NCBI GenBank assembly: GCA_023974075.1 | Contig: CM043788.1 | Coordinates: forward strand, 15,773,428 to 15,837,427 | Length of the DNA: 64,000 nucleotides | DNA from: Chaenocephalus aceratus | Lineage: Eukaryota; Chordata; Actinopteri; Perciformes; Channichthyidae | Reading direction: 5' to 3' | Shown: one piece after another, positions 19,291 through 29,944 of the stretch | Position numbering within the stretch: position 1 is the stretch's first letter | Layout of the letters: each line of letters opens with the position of its first letter | Position numbers and translations under genes: made by a program | Notes under the pieces: model-generated | What the model was told of the DNA's origin: nothing | Database searches by the model: none | Seen by the model: the letters and a program-made list of their open reading frames with translations, nothing else

Positions 19291-19472
19291 GGCAGATCTG
19301 TCAAGCTCCTGTGTTGCAGAGCCCGAACTTCACAAAACAATTTCTTGTACAAGTTGATGCCTCTGGTGTTGGACTAGGAGCAGTGCTAGCCCAAGGAGAG
19401 CCTGGCGAAGAGAAGCCTATACTGTTCCTGAGTAAGAAACTGTTTGACCGGGAAAAAAAGTACTCTACGGTG
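19291..19472 (+). pseudogene. Gmr1-like RNase H, N-terminal part
   Basis: APVLQSPNFTKQFLVQVDAS and GVGLGAVLAQGEPGEEKPIL are the connection and first RNase H strands, with the catalytic Asp in QVDAS. The frame is interrupted by a hAT MITE at 19,473 and continues at 20,238. Confidence 0.88.
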
Positions 19473-20229
19473 CAGGGTTTCCGCTAGGATTTTTTCTCGC
19501 CGGTCAAATGTCCGGGCAGAATTTATTTTACCGGACAAATTTGAAATTTACCGGTCATATTTCAGTAATAATAAGAGTTGTGTAGCAGAGTTTCCGTAAG
19601 CAGGTAATTTACCGTACTATGAGCAGATATGCTGATGTTTAAAACTCAGTTCACGGGGCTCATTTTTATATTGCTTCAGTTTATAATCGTAACAGATCGA
19701 AAAAATTCAGATACATTTTTCAATAAATTATTCCACAAACAACATAATTATTACATTCAAACAAACTACTTGTAGTAGATAACGTACATTATTCAGAAGT
19801 TTACATCAACTTTGAATAATAACACGGGAGAAACGGAGCCTCTCTTTTCCCCTCTCCCTCCCTTTCTCTCCTGACAGCCCGTCAGTTTCTCATGCAGCTC
19901 CTGCAGCTCGCTAAACAGAGGGCGGGGCTTCAGGTAATTATGCAGAGCTGCGTGTCTCGGTCTGACTCAGCAGCTGATCTCTCTCTCGCGTCCGGTTAAA
20001 CTTCACTCGCGTTTATGTCCATATCGATCAGATCCAGCTCTCCTGATCGGCCTTTATAGAGCACCGATCAAGCTATTAAGAGTGAATATCGACGATAATG
20101 ACCGGCGGCCGATCTATCGGAGCATCCCTAATTATTTCCAGACATTTTGACCGTCAGGTTTTGAATTTTCCGGTTTTTTATACATTTTACCAGCTAAAAA
20201 CCGGTAATTACCGGCTAACGGAAACCCTG
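19473..20229. mobile_element. hAT MITE, 757 bp
   Basis: The termini are CAGGGTTTCCGCTAG and the complement of CTAACGGAAACCCTG, about 15-bp inverted repeats with one mismatch. A perfect 8-bp duplication CTACGGTG flanks it (19,465-19,472 and 20,230-20,237). CAGGG ends with an 8-bp duplication define hAT. There is no transposase frame. The outer parts are rich in CCGG-containing repeats of ACCGGT type. Confidence 0.93.
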
Positions 20230-20237
20230 CTACGGTG

Positions 20238-20501
20238 GAAAGAGAGGGACTGGCTATAAAGTGGGCTATAGATTCATTGAGGTATTACCTTCTTGGAAGA
20301 GAGTTTGTGTTGCAGACAGACCACAGACCTTTGAAGTGGATGCAATCTAAGCAGCATCAGAATGCAAGGATTCTACGTTGGTGCCTAGCCCTCCAGCCAT
20401 ACCAGTTCACCATACAGTATTGTCCCGGTAAGAACAATCTTATAGCTGACTATCTTTCTCGTTTGCCTGACCTGTGCAAGCCAGAGGGGGAGGAGGTGTG
20501 A
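20238..20501 (+). pseudogene. Gmr1-like RNase H, C-terminal part
   Basis: EREGLAIKWAIDSLRYYLLG carries the catalytic Glu, then FVLQTDHRPLKW carries the Asp-His block, then RWCLALQPYQFTIQYCPGKN and NLIADYLSRLP end the domain. The frame stops at 20,499-20,501. In phase with the part before the MITE once the insertion and duplication are discounted. Confidence 0.9.
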
Positions 20502-20503
20502 AA
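20483..20503 (+). promoter_or_regulatory. Polypurine tract
   Basis: AGAGGGGGAGGAGG followed by TGTGAAA directly precedes the 3' LTR, the site that primes plus-strand DNA synthesis. Confidence 0.75.
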
Positions 20504-21242
20504 TGTGAGGAAGCGCACACACTCCCTCACTAACATGTTGGTCTTAACTATTTGTTTGTTAAGAAAGGTAGTACATGTTTTTTCTGAGTTGCTTTTATTT
20601 CAGTTAAAGTTATAAAAACAGTTTACATAGACAAACTAATAAAATGCATCTAAATTCGTTTGTCAGTCTGTAAAACACACAAGCACCAAGTAATCACCAT
20701 TTCCTTTGTTCAGACCTGGAGGCCATCTTGTCCCAGTGCTCAAAGGGGGAGCACGCCTCCAAAGTACACCTTATATGTGCCGTATGAGAAGCTGAGTCTT
20801 GGACGCGATTGGTCAGGAAATGTGTGATTTTATGAGTGTCAATTAAGTTAAAAACGATCCGTTTTAAGCAGACCTTGTTGTTCTTGAAGATATCATATTT
20901 ATGGCGATGCAATAATGAATTTACTTAAGCCTTTAGGGTTTTATTAAAGGTAGACAACAGTGTTTAATTTTGTATTTAAGCCTTCACTCCGCTTTTAGAA
21001 CCATGACCTGATTGGCCAGGTTGGAGTGGGAAGGCGGGCCGTCTCCAATAAATGTGGTTGGGAAGAGAGGGGAAGGGCTTTTCGTTTTTGTTCCTTGCTG
21101 GTGAATGCAGCACCAGGCATGCAGTTTGTGTTTGTGTTTCTGTGGAATAATGTGGAAAGCTAAGAATAAAACGCCTGTTTATTTTTGCAAGAAAACCCTC
21201 TCTCCACGTATCGTTCTTTCACCTGCACCTCACATCGTAACA
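20504..21242 (+). repeat. 3' LTR of the Gmr1-like element
   Basis: 739 bases, TGTGAGGAAG to CGTAACA. Compared with the 5' LTR it has a 6-base GTGTTT expansion in TTTGTGTTTGTGTTTCTG and about twelve substitutions. CCCAG at 21,243 completes the target duplication. Confidence 0.92.
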
Positions 21243-21668
21243 CCCAGATCTAGATATAAGATCAGCATTTCCTGATAGTAACAACAATAAAAATACCAAG
21301 CACCTTTTCCTCTTAATCAACACACATACATTGTCAGCTGTTCTAGAGACACCAGCAAACTTCGCGAAAGTGAGATTAGAGTTTAATAAACAATTCTGAA
21401 GGACCATCGTGGCAGGCATGTGAGAAAGACAAACATTTTCCGAAATGAATGTCCAGCGACAGTGCAACCAGCAATTGTTTGTGCAACACCTCCGAAACTG
21501 TACAGGGGATGTCCACTGCGGGCGGCAGAACATACCCGAATCCAGTAGATTTTTCAGGACGACGAGCGATCTTCTCCTTGTCCAGCACAGCCAAGAAAAG
21601 GCACAGCAGAAACACGACACCCGCCATTCTCCCAGTCCAGCACAACAGTATCCACGCTGTTCCCGGAG
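21243..21668 (-). mobile_element. LINE-B 5' part
   Basis: On the minus strand the frame ending ISRSG joins the endonuclease frame at 11,768 in phase, which places this as LINE-B upstream sequence. A second frame (21,645-21,376) encodes MAGVVFLLCLFLAVLDKEK..., with a hydrophobic start resembling a signal segment; which frame is translated is unclear. The start of ORF2 or a small ORF1 lies here. Confidence 0.7.
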
Positions 21669-21873
21669 CAAGGTGGAACCAGGCCTCAGCTACAGCAGCA
21701 GAGCAGAGCAGGTGGAACCAGGCCTCAGCTACAGCAGTACAGCAGAGCAGAGAAGGTGGAACCAGGCCTCAGCTACAGCAGCAGCAGAGCAGAGCAGGTG
21801 GAACCAGGCCTCAGCCACAGCAGCACAGCAGAGCAGAGCAGGTGGAACCAGGACTCAGCTACAGCAGCACAAC
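21669..21873 (-). repeat. 39-44-bp tandem repeat, probable LINE-B 5' UTR monomers
   Basis: GGTGGAACCAGG(C/A)CTCAGC recurs at 21,672, 21,711, 21,754, 21,797 and 21,841 with intervals 39, 43, 43 and 44, separated by CAG/AGC-rich linkers. The position just upstream of LINE-B suggests promoter monomers, but a simple minisatellite is possible. Confidence 0.8.
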
Positions 21874-22890
21874 ATCTTGTTGAGATATTAGATTGTGTAA
21901 TGGCTATGACTCTCCTGCTACGAGAGAGAAATAAAATTCAAGACTGCCTCAAGGACTTAAAAACGTGGATGACCTTAAACTTTTTGATGTTAAACACGAC
22001 CAAAACTGAAGTTATTGTACTTGGCCCGAAGAATCTACGAAACAAATTATCTAAAGATATACTAACTATGGATGGCATTAATTTGGCCTCCAGTGAGACT
22101 GTAAGGAATCTTGGTGTTATATTTGATCAGGATTGATCCTTTAACGCCCACATAAAATCAATTTCAAGGACCGCCTACTTCATCTACGTAATATTCCAAA
22201 AATCAGGCATATCTTGCCTCAAAACGATGCAGAGAAACTAGTCCATGCATTTGTTACTTCAAGGCTGGATTATTGTAACTCTTTATTATCAGGGTGTACC
22301 AAGAAGTCGGTCAAGTCGCTTCAGCTGATTAAAAATGCTGCAGCTCGTGTACTAACCAGAGTTAGGAAAAGGGACCACATTACTCCTGTTCTGGTTGCCT
22401 TACACTGGCTCCCATAGAACACAGGATAGAATTTAAAATTCTTCTTCTCGCCTACAAAGCCCTTAATGGGCAGGCGCCATCTTACATTAAATAACTCATT
22501 ATACCCTACTGTCCTACTAGGGCATTGCGTTCCAAGAATGCAGGGTTGTTGGTTGTTCCTAGAGTCTCTAAAAGTACAATGGGAGCCAGAGCCTTTGCTT
22601 ATCAGGCTCCACATTTGTGGAATCAGCTTCCAGTTTGTGTTCGGGCGGCAGACACCCTATCCGTTTTTAAGAGTGCGCTTAAGACCTTCCTTTTTGATAA
22701 AGCTTATAGTTAGGGCTGATTAGATTCAGCCCCTAGTTTTGCTGATATAGGTTTAGTTTGTCGGGGGACATCTTACTTCTTCCTTCTCTCTGTCTATACT
22801 TGTGTACTCTCATATTCCAATTAACCCAGCTTCCCCAAATTTCTTTCTTTTTGGTGTCTATATACGCTGGGATCCGGAGTCATGGATGAT
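21874..22890 (+). mobile_element. LINE-C (L2/Rex1-like), 5'-truncated RT end and 3' UTR start
   Basis: The plus-strand fragment encodes the C-terminal third of a LINE RT and the beginning of its 3' UTR. The 3' UTR is interrupted at 22,891 by an inverted-repeat transposon and continues at 25,865. The same UTR recurs at 40,860-41,323. Confidence 0.88.
21940..22713 (+). pseudogene. LINE-C reverse transcriptase C-terminal region, frameshifted
   Basis: Blocks in three frames: LKTWMTLNFLMLNTTKTEVI and NLGVIFDQD (ends 22,136), then KLVHAFVTSRLDYCNSLLSG, NAAARVLTRVRKRDHITPVL and HWLP (22,214-22,417), then ARAFAYQAPHLWNQLP and FKSALKTFLFDKAYS (ends 22,713). This is the thumb and C-terminal domain of a CR1/L2-type ORF2 protein; the catalytic YADD box lies upstream of the truncation. 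At least two frameshifts. Confidence 0.88.
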
Positions 22891-23387
22891 CAACACACTC
22901 TCACTCCCTAAGCGTCCAATAGCGACGTTTGGTCAGTGTCTGTGGCATCCAATTGTGACGCTCCTAGGCTCCTTCAGCGTCACGCAAATAGCTTTCAACT
23001 GATTGCAATAGTATTTCCATCTGCGTCGGGATTTGACGCTCATGGAAGCACGGCATTCGTTTGTGTCGGCTGCCCTTAAAGGTAATGTGAGCGTCCATTC
23101 CCATTGGATAACGGAGAATTGTACACCCGGATGTAAGTATTCCTCTTACTGTCGATTGATTTTACAGTGATATCTGCACTACTCATCGACTAAAAAACAC
23201 CAGATTATCCTTGTTAATTACACAACATTGATTGGCTTAAATTGTGTGCAATGCTTTTGTATTTTTCCCCTTCGATTCAGAGAAACAAATATTTGTTCTG
23301 AGTAAAGGATGACAGAAGACACTACACTACCCAGAATCCCCAGCTATCGTTTGGACTACACCATGTGCTCTGTTTGACAAACCCCGT
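22891..23387 (+). repeat. Left terminal inverted repeat
   Basis: 497 bases, pairing with 25,361-25,864. Internal landmarks include GCGTCCAATAGCGACG, CACCCGGATGTAAG and CTGTTTGACAAACCCCGT at the inner edge. Confidence 0.9.
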
Positions 23388-25360
23388 GATAGTCCTCAAG
23401 CTCTGTGATTGGAGAGTGTGCTCCGAGGGTTAAGCCGATTTTCGAACAGCACTTGAAATGGGATGGAACCACGGCAGACTGTCCAAAACTGGATTTGAAC
23501 GGGTCCACCGCGTCCCCCCCCTCCCTCACCCCGTCCCCAGAACTACACATGCTGGCTATTCTGTTTCGCAACATGTTCTCTATGGCAAGTCTCTACTGGG
23601 AGTTGTAGTTTTAAAAGACGTTTTCGTATTTCCCATAATAAGAAGTTGCCAGTATTAAACTGTGTACATCCCTGGAGGTTTAGGGGACAGGAAACACTCA
23701 CATTTAAAACATATAATTAATAAATGGGTGAAAATTGCTTGTGCCCATTATGGGCAGTATTAATATATATACCCACATGCCAGCTAAGGTCAGAAGAGCT
23801 TTATTTAACAGCTGGTCTTATGTTTGTGACCCCTCCTGTTGTTAATTGATAACATTACATTACATTAATTGATAAGCCTGAAACATGCACTTGTCAAGGT
23901 TCAGATGCACATTTTGCAAATATGGCAGTAGCCATCGATCAGCTTAAGATAAGATATACTTTATTGATCCCAAGTTGGAACATTTGTGTTACATCAGCAT
24001 GTGTAACAGTTAAATATGCAGTTTATTTGAAAATCATTTAGTATAATCACACAAATTCTGTGTTTTATATTCAACAATTCTGTGTTCTTTATTTATTGAT
24101 TGTTCAATACCTGACAAGGCCGGAGATGAAATATCTACATACATCTTATAAGAGTATAATACATTATGTATAATATCAGATAAAATAAGTGCTTCAACAT
24201 AGTTAACATTGCTGGAGGTATGCACAAATATTGATAGATGTCTTGTAATTCACTATTGAGGAACCTGCGACCCAATGCATAACTACACCATAGTTGTGTA
24301 GGCCTATATGATATGTCAATAAACCTTAGAAAATGTTGAAATCTTGAAAAGGATGTGCAAAATAGTCATTATATACAGTCTTTAATGAACTATTAGTAGA
24401 GAATAACGAGTAATGAATATACTTTATAGGGATCGTATTAATATCTAACAATAAAAATAATTAAATTCAATAACATGCTTTAACCACCAGGTGTCCCTTT
24501 ATATCAGCTGTGTACCTTTATGGTGTAAATACAGCCTATCTACCAATTGGATCAAATATAAAAGTGAGCCGAATTAGTGTTGATACTGCAAGGAGACGTA
24601 TTGTGTGAAAATAAATGTAATATGTTGTTTAATGGCTGATATATTTATGATCCACGTCACGTTTTCAGTTTCTCATGTTTGTCTAGAGGTCTTCTCATCA
24701 GGGCTCTGTAAATAGAGAACTACGGCAGATATGTAATATGTAATGCAGCCGAACCGTGTATTACAATGCCGTTATGTGATGACTTTCAAAGAGAAAAGCA
24801 AGCACACTCGGAATAAAGTATTATTATTATTTTTTTTAAATGTTTTCGGTCTGTTTCCGGTATTTGTTAATGACGATGTGCTGTGAGATGTGAGACTGGA
24901 ATTGCACAGGGGAAAATAACGTAGGCTATCTTTAGATGCGGATTTTGTTAATCTAATATGTTTAGGCTGTGAACCAACACTATACATTGACGGGGAAGGG
25001 GGGTAGCAATAAAGATAACACCATTAAACAGTTACACAACATAACAGAAATAATATCGATAGCAGCGTCCCTAGCAACCACCTTGGTAACAATGAAAACA
25101 TCGCGATTTCCTGAAGTAATCTTCGTAATAACTAGCAAACTAAAGATCATGTACATCCACTGCACACATAATCTGAAATAACAACTCATATTTCTCGCAT
25201 CAAATGACATCATAACGCATTTTAATGGCCAAACTAACTTTAAAATAGGGATTTCCCACCGAGAATAAAACGAAGTTCGGCCATGTTTTCTTTTTCTGCA
25301 GGGAGAAATGTGAAGATCATGTGACATAGACGCCAGCCATCGGAATTAATGGTGAAAAAA

Positions 25361-25864
25361 ACGGGGTTTGTCAAACAGAGCACATGGTGTAGTCCAAACG
25401 ATAGCTGGGGATTCTGGGTAGTGTAGTGTCTTCTGCCATCCTTTACTCAGAAAAAATATTTGTTTCTCTGAATCGAAGGGGAAAAATACAAAAGCATTGC
25501 ACACAATTTAAGCCAATCAATGTTGTGTAATTAACAAGGATAATCTGGTGTTTTTTAGTCGATGAGTAGTGCAGATATCACTGTAAAATCAATCGACAGT
25601 AAGAGGAATACTTACTTCCGGGTGTACAATTCTCCATTATCCAATGGGAATGGACGCTCACATTGCCTTTAAGGGCAGCCGACATAAACGAATGCTGTGC
25701 TTCCATGAGCGTCAAATCCCGACGCAGATGGGAATACATTGCAATCAGTTGAAAGCTATTTGCGTCCCTTTATGACGCTGAAGGAGCCTAGGAGCGTCAC
25801 AATTGGACGCCACGGACACTGACCAAACGTCGCTATTGGACGCTTAGGGAGTGAGAGTGTGTTG
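25361..25864 (-). repeat. Right terminal inverted repeat
   Basis: 504 bases, inverted copy of 22,891-23,387 with scattered substitutions and small indels (for example in the GCGTC(CCTTTAT)GACGC region). Confidence 0.9.
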
Positions 25865-26292
25865 GGATGATCCTGCAGTCCTGTGTCCTGGATCGCGAGC
25901 CCTGGATCTTGAGTCGTGGCTGTGGTCCTGGATCATAGGTCCTGGATGGATATCCTCGTGGATTAATCTTCCTATTATACACACAAGCATTTCCAAACAT
26001 TTGGACTACCTATGTTGCAAATGTATTATCTTTTCAATTTACACACGGCATCTATTGCACGTCTGTCCGTCCTGGGAGAGGGATCCCTCCTCTGTTGCTC
26101 TCCCTGAGGTTTCTCCCATTTTTCCCTTTAAAACTGTGGGTTTTCTCCGGAAGTTTTTCCTTGTACGATGTGAGGGTCTAAGGACAAAGGGTGTCGTATT
26201 GTCATACTGATATTCTGTACAAACTGTGAAGACCACTGAGACAAATGTAACATTTGTGATATTGGGCTATATAAATAAACATTGATTGATTG
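25865..26292 (+). mobile_element. LINE-C 3' UTR and tail
   Basis: Contains TCTGTCCGTCCTGGGAGAGG, TTGCTCTCCCTGAGGTTTCT, GATGTGAGGGTCTAAGGACA, TTGTGATATTGGGCTATATA and ends in (ATTG)n. I recognise this as a common fish LINE 3' end. It directly abuts the truncated Tc1 element. Confidence 0.88.
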
Positions 26293-27797
26293 ACAAATCT
26301 GAAAAAATCTGTGATAGTAAGCACTTCTCCTTTGCCAAGATAATCCATCCCACCTCACAGGTGTGGCATATCAAGATGCTGATTAGACAGCATGATTATT
26401 GCACAGGTGTGCCTTAGGCTGGCCAAAATAAAGGCCACTCTAAAATGTTCAGTTTTATCACACAGCACAATGCCACAGATGTCGCAAGTTTTGAGGGAGC
26501 GTGCAATTGGCATGCTGACAGCAGGAATGTCCACCAGAGCTGTTGCCCGTGAATTGAATGTTCATTTCTCTACCATAAGCCGTCTCCAAAGGCGTTTCAG
26601 ATAATTTGGCAGTACATCCAACCGGCCTCACAACCGCAGACCACGTGTAACCACACCAGCCCAGGACCTCCACATCCAGCATGTTCACCTCCAAGATCTT
26701 CTGAGACCAGCCACTCGGACAGCTGCTGCAACAATCGGTTTGCATAACCAAAGAATTTCTGCACAAACTGTCAGAAACCGTCTCAGGGAAGCTCATCTGC
26801 ATGCTCGTCGTCCTCATCGGGGTCTCGACCTGACTCCGGTTCGTCGTCGTAACCGACTTGAGTGGGCAAATGCTCACATTCGATGGCGTATGGCACGTTG
26901 GAGAGGTGTTCTTTTCACGGATGAATCCCGATTTTCACTGTTCAGGGCAGATGGCAGACAGCGTGTGTGGCGTCGTGTGGGTGAGCGGTTTTCTGATATC
27001 AATGTTGTGAATCGAGTTGCCCATGGTGGTGGTGGGGTTATGGTATGGGCAGGCGTATGTTATGGACGACGAACACAGGTGCATTTTATTGATGGCATTG
27101 TGAATGCACAGAGATACCGTGACGAGATCCTGAGGCCCATTGTTGTGCCATTCATCCACGACCATCACCTCATGTTGCAGCATGATAATGCACGGCCCCA
27201 TGTTGCAAGGATCTGTACACAATTCCTGGAGGCTGAAAACATCCCAATTCTTGCATGGCCAGCATACTCACCGGACATGTCACCCATTGAGCATGTTTGG
27301 GATGCTCTGGATCGGCATATACGACAGCGTGTTCCAGTTCCTGCCAATATCCAGCAACTTCGCACAGCCATTGAAGAGGAGTGGACCAACATTCCACAGG
27401 CCACAATCAACAACTTGATCAACTCTATGCGAAGGAGATGTGTTGCACTGCGTGAGGCAAATGGTTGTCACACCAGATACTGACTGGTTTTCGGACCCCC
27501 CCAATAAAGCAAAACTGCACGTTTCAGAGTGGCCTTTTATTGTGGCCAGCCTAAGGCACACCTGTGCAATAATCATGCTGTCTAATCAGCATCTTGATAT
27601 GCCACACCTGAGGTGGGATGGATTATCTCGGCAAAGGAGAAGTGCTCACTATCACAGATTTTTTTTCAGATTTGTGAACAATATTTGAGAGAAATGGTTA
27701 TTTTGTGTATATAGAAAATGTTTTAGATCTTTGAGTTCATCTCATGAGAAATGGGAGCAAAAACAAAAGTGTTGCATTTATATTTTTGTTCAGTGTA
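26293..27797 (+). mobile_element. Tc1-like DNA transposon, left end truncated
   Basis: Inverted repeats: 26,293-26,449 and 27,528-27,797 share ACAAATCTGAAAAAATCTG, GCACTTCTCCTTTGCC and ATTAGACAGCATGATTATTG in opposite orientation. The right repeat runs about 130 bases further out to TTGTTCAGTG and TA; the left counterpart is missing where it meets the LINE-C tail. The transposase is intact but for one stop. A common fish Tc1 family. Confidence 0.93.
26470..27483 (+). pseudogene. Tc1-like transposase, DD34E, one premature stop
   Basis: Cut-and-paste transposase. The frame from ATG 26,470 is 337 codons with a single TAA at 26,602-26,604. The N-terminus is a paired-like helix-turn-helix (GMLTAGMSTRAVARELNVHF, STISRLQRRF); a second helix-turn-helix region with the GRPR-like RRPRVTTPAQD follows the stop. 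The catalytic triad is visible: Asp in FTDESRF, Asp in QHDNARPH and Glu in SPIEHVWD, with 34 residues between the last two. The length matches the family. The remaining frame, from 26,605 to the end, has no other lesion. Confidence 0.93.
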
Positions 27798-29442
27798 TGT
27801 AACAACTTCCATGACATTTCATTCAATAGTTTTCAAGATATTTTAGTGTGTACCCTTTTTTAATTTTGTCACCAAAGTCAGTTGGATTCAGCCTCTGGAG
27901 GACATGAATATACCGGTCCAAAATGTCATGGCAACCCATCCTGTTGTCATTGAGTAATTTCAGTCTGAACCAATGTGGTGGTACAACTTGTGATACCAAA
28001 TTAATAAGTCAAAGAGTTTGTAACACTGATTCTCAGTCCTAAGAGGAATTATCGCCACGTTGGCCTGAAAGGAGTTATTCTGCTGTATTATATAACAATT
28101 TAGGAATGATATGAAATAACAATATGTAACCATTCCTCCCTCAACGATTAAGGTTAGTTTGTTTGTTTTGGTCAGGATGCTGCAGCATTGGTATTATGTG
28201 TCCCCCCCCCCCCCCCCAGAGATGTGGACCATGGAGGGCTGTTAGTCCAGTTGTCTGTCGTTGTCTTGTGAAGAGATCCAAGCTTTACTGCTCGGTGTTA
28301 GTGTGTGTGTCCCTGCTGGATTCAGTACAGCTGAATTAGATGAGGTTTTGATTCAATTTGGAAACCTCAGTGGGGATGGAAAAGGCCACTAAAGTGTTGA
28401 GGGAGCGAATCAGGAGGAACGAGATGAAAAAAGAGAAGGAAGGAGAGAAAGACAGCGATCCTGGTCCGTCTCCTCAGGGAGAAATTCCCTGTTGACGATG
28501 TTGTGGGTGTGTGTGACATGGATAATGAGTGTCAATGGTCTTTATTTTACTGGATATTCCCATGTAAACTAGACTAAATTGACTGTTCAAACGCAATACA
28601 TAAATCAAATGGATGTATCTAGAGAAAGGTGACTCTCAGAGGAGGTTCATATACTTAATGACAATCTGAATTATCTGTAAATATAAATTGACTTTAACTG
28701 GCAAACATACCTTTAAAAACCTAGGGATTTGTACAGTATGGGTTAATGCATTCTGTTTTTATTACTGTAATACAGATATTTTTTTCCAGCTAAAAACAAA
28801 TGTTAGATCACAAATGTTAGATTTTCCAGTTAAACTGGGAAATCTAGATCACAAAGAATATTTTCATAAAGTACTTTGAATTTATCCAACGGGATATTGT
28901 ATCTCTTCTATCCATACTGTATGGCAAGATAATGGTTGTAAAAACATGCAGACATGCAGACATGTTGCGCTCCAAAGACCTTATTCCAAAAATATCTTCA
29001 CTTATCCGAAATTCCGTTCACCATCCAATCATGTCCTCAGTGTCCAAAAAACATTCAGACATTTCAAAAGTGCTCTTCTTAGCTGCTCTTTAATGTTTCT
29101 CTTTTCATCAAAATGTCAGAAAAATGCAAATGTGTCCACATTTCCAAAAGAACCTCTTCAGATTCAAAAAGGTCACACCATTATTAAACAGCGTATTAAA
29201 AATAATCCAACCTCAATGTTTTCACTCTGAAAGCCTACTGGAATCTTGCCTCCTCACTTTCCAAACATGTTGTCAAATGTCCAAAAACGTCCCTATTTTC
29301 CACTCAAGGTCACACACTGATGCTTCTTCTTATCTGAGAGCTGAAATAATCAGTATGTCACACAGCCGAGTCATTAACATGGATAGATTGTTATTAGAAA
29401 ATAAACAATTTGAATGTGATTGTGAGACATGAGGACCCCCAG

Positions 29443-29459
29443 GGTGTGTGTGTGTGTGT
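29443..29459. repeat. (GT)n microsatellite
   Basis: About 8 dinucleotides. Confidence 0.9.
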
Positions 29460-29533
29460 TTGAATGTGTGGGAGATGATTTGGCTCTGTATGGTTGACCT
29501 GTCAAGAGGATGTACCAGTTGCATCGCTGTGCG

Positions 29534-29536
<3 letters not shown>

Positions 29537-29569
<33 letters not shown>
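29537..29569. repeat. (GT)n microsatellite
   Basis: About 16 dinucleotides followed by a G-run. Confidence 0.95.
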
Positions 29570-29571
<2 letters not shown>

Positions 29572-29880
29572 GGGGTTTGTCAGTATTAATACATACCAAT
29601 AAAGCCCCCCCCCCCCCCACTTCTCTGTCCCATCTCAGAAACACGACCTGCCTATTTGCATGCTCACTGACTGTAAAATTGCAAACTCCCACTGAATCAA
29701 CTCTTAACTAAACACGACTAATGATTTCACATTAGAATCTGATTGTTGGTTGTTGTTTTTTTTCATCTTCTTAGCTTAGTTTCAGCATCTGCGGCTCTGG
29801 GGAGTGTATGCTATTACAGAAAGCAAATTAAAACCTGGGACGTGGAGAGAGAAGAACCTTGAATAGGTGACAGATGGAGG

Positions 29881-29881
<1 letters not shown>

Positions 29882-29939
<58 letters not shown>
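29882..29939. repeat. (GT)n microsatellite
   Basis: About 29 uninterrupted dinucleotides, then GCGTGCGTGC variants. Confidence 0.95.

Positions 29940-29944
<5 letters not shown>

Larger units (their letters stand above)
11769..21242 (+). mobile_element. Gmr1-like Ty3/gypsy LTR retrotransposon with integrase before RT
   Basis: The element has paired LTRs (11,769-12,502 and 20,504-21,242) beginning TGTGAGGAAG and ending CGTAACA, and a perfect 5-bp duplication CCCAG at 11,764-11,768 and 21,243-21,247. The internal order is gag with SCAN-like capsid, zinc knuckle and protease, integrase, RT remnant, RNase H, polypurine tract. Integrase upstream of RT, combined with a gypsy-type sequence and SCAN-like Gag, is the published hallmark of Gmr1-like elements. 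The LTRs are about 98% identical by eye, yet the interior is frameshifted, lacks most of RT and carries two nested insertions. Confidence 0.92.
22891..25864. mobile_element. 2,974-bp DNA transposon with about 500-bp terminal inverted repeats, non-autonomous
   Basis: Arms at 22,891-23,387 and 25,361-25,864 are nearly perfect inverted copies beginning CAACACACTCTCACTCCC. GGATGAT(C) flanks both sides (22,884-22,890 and 25,865-25,871), and the second LINE-C copy at 40,985-41,010 shows the uninterrupted arrangement. The 2-kb interior has no recognisable transposase. It holds an AAGATAAGATATACTTTATT LINE-type tail at 23,944-24,010. The 7-8-bp duplication is compatible with hAT or P-like superfamilies, but the termini do not identify one. 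Confidence 0.85.
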
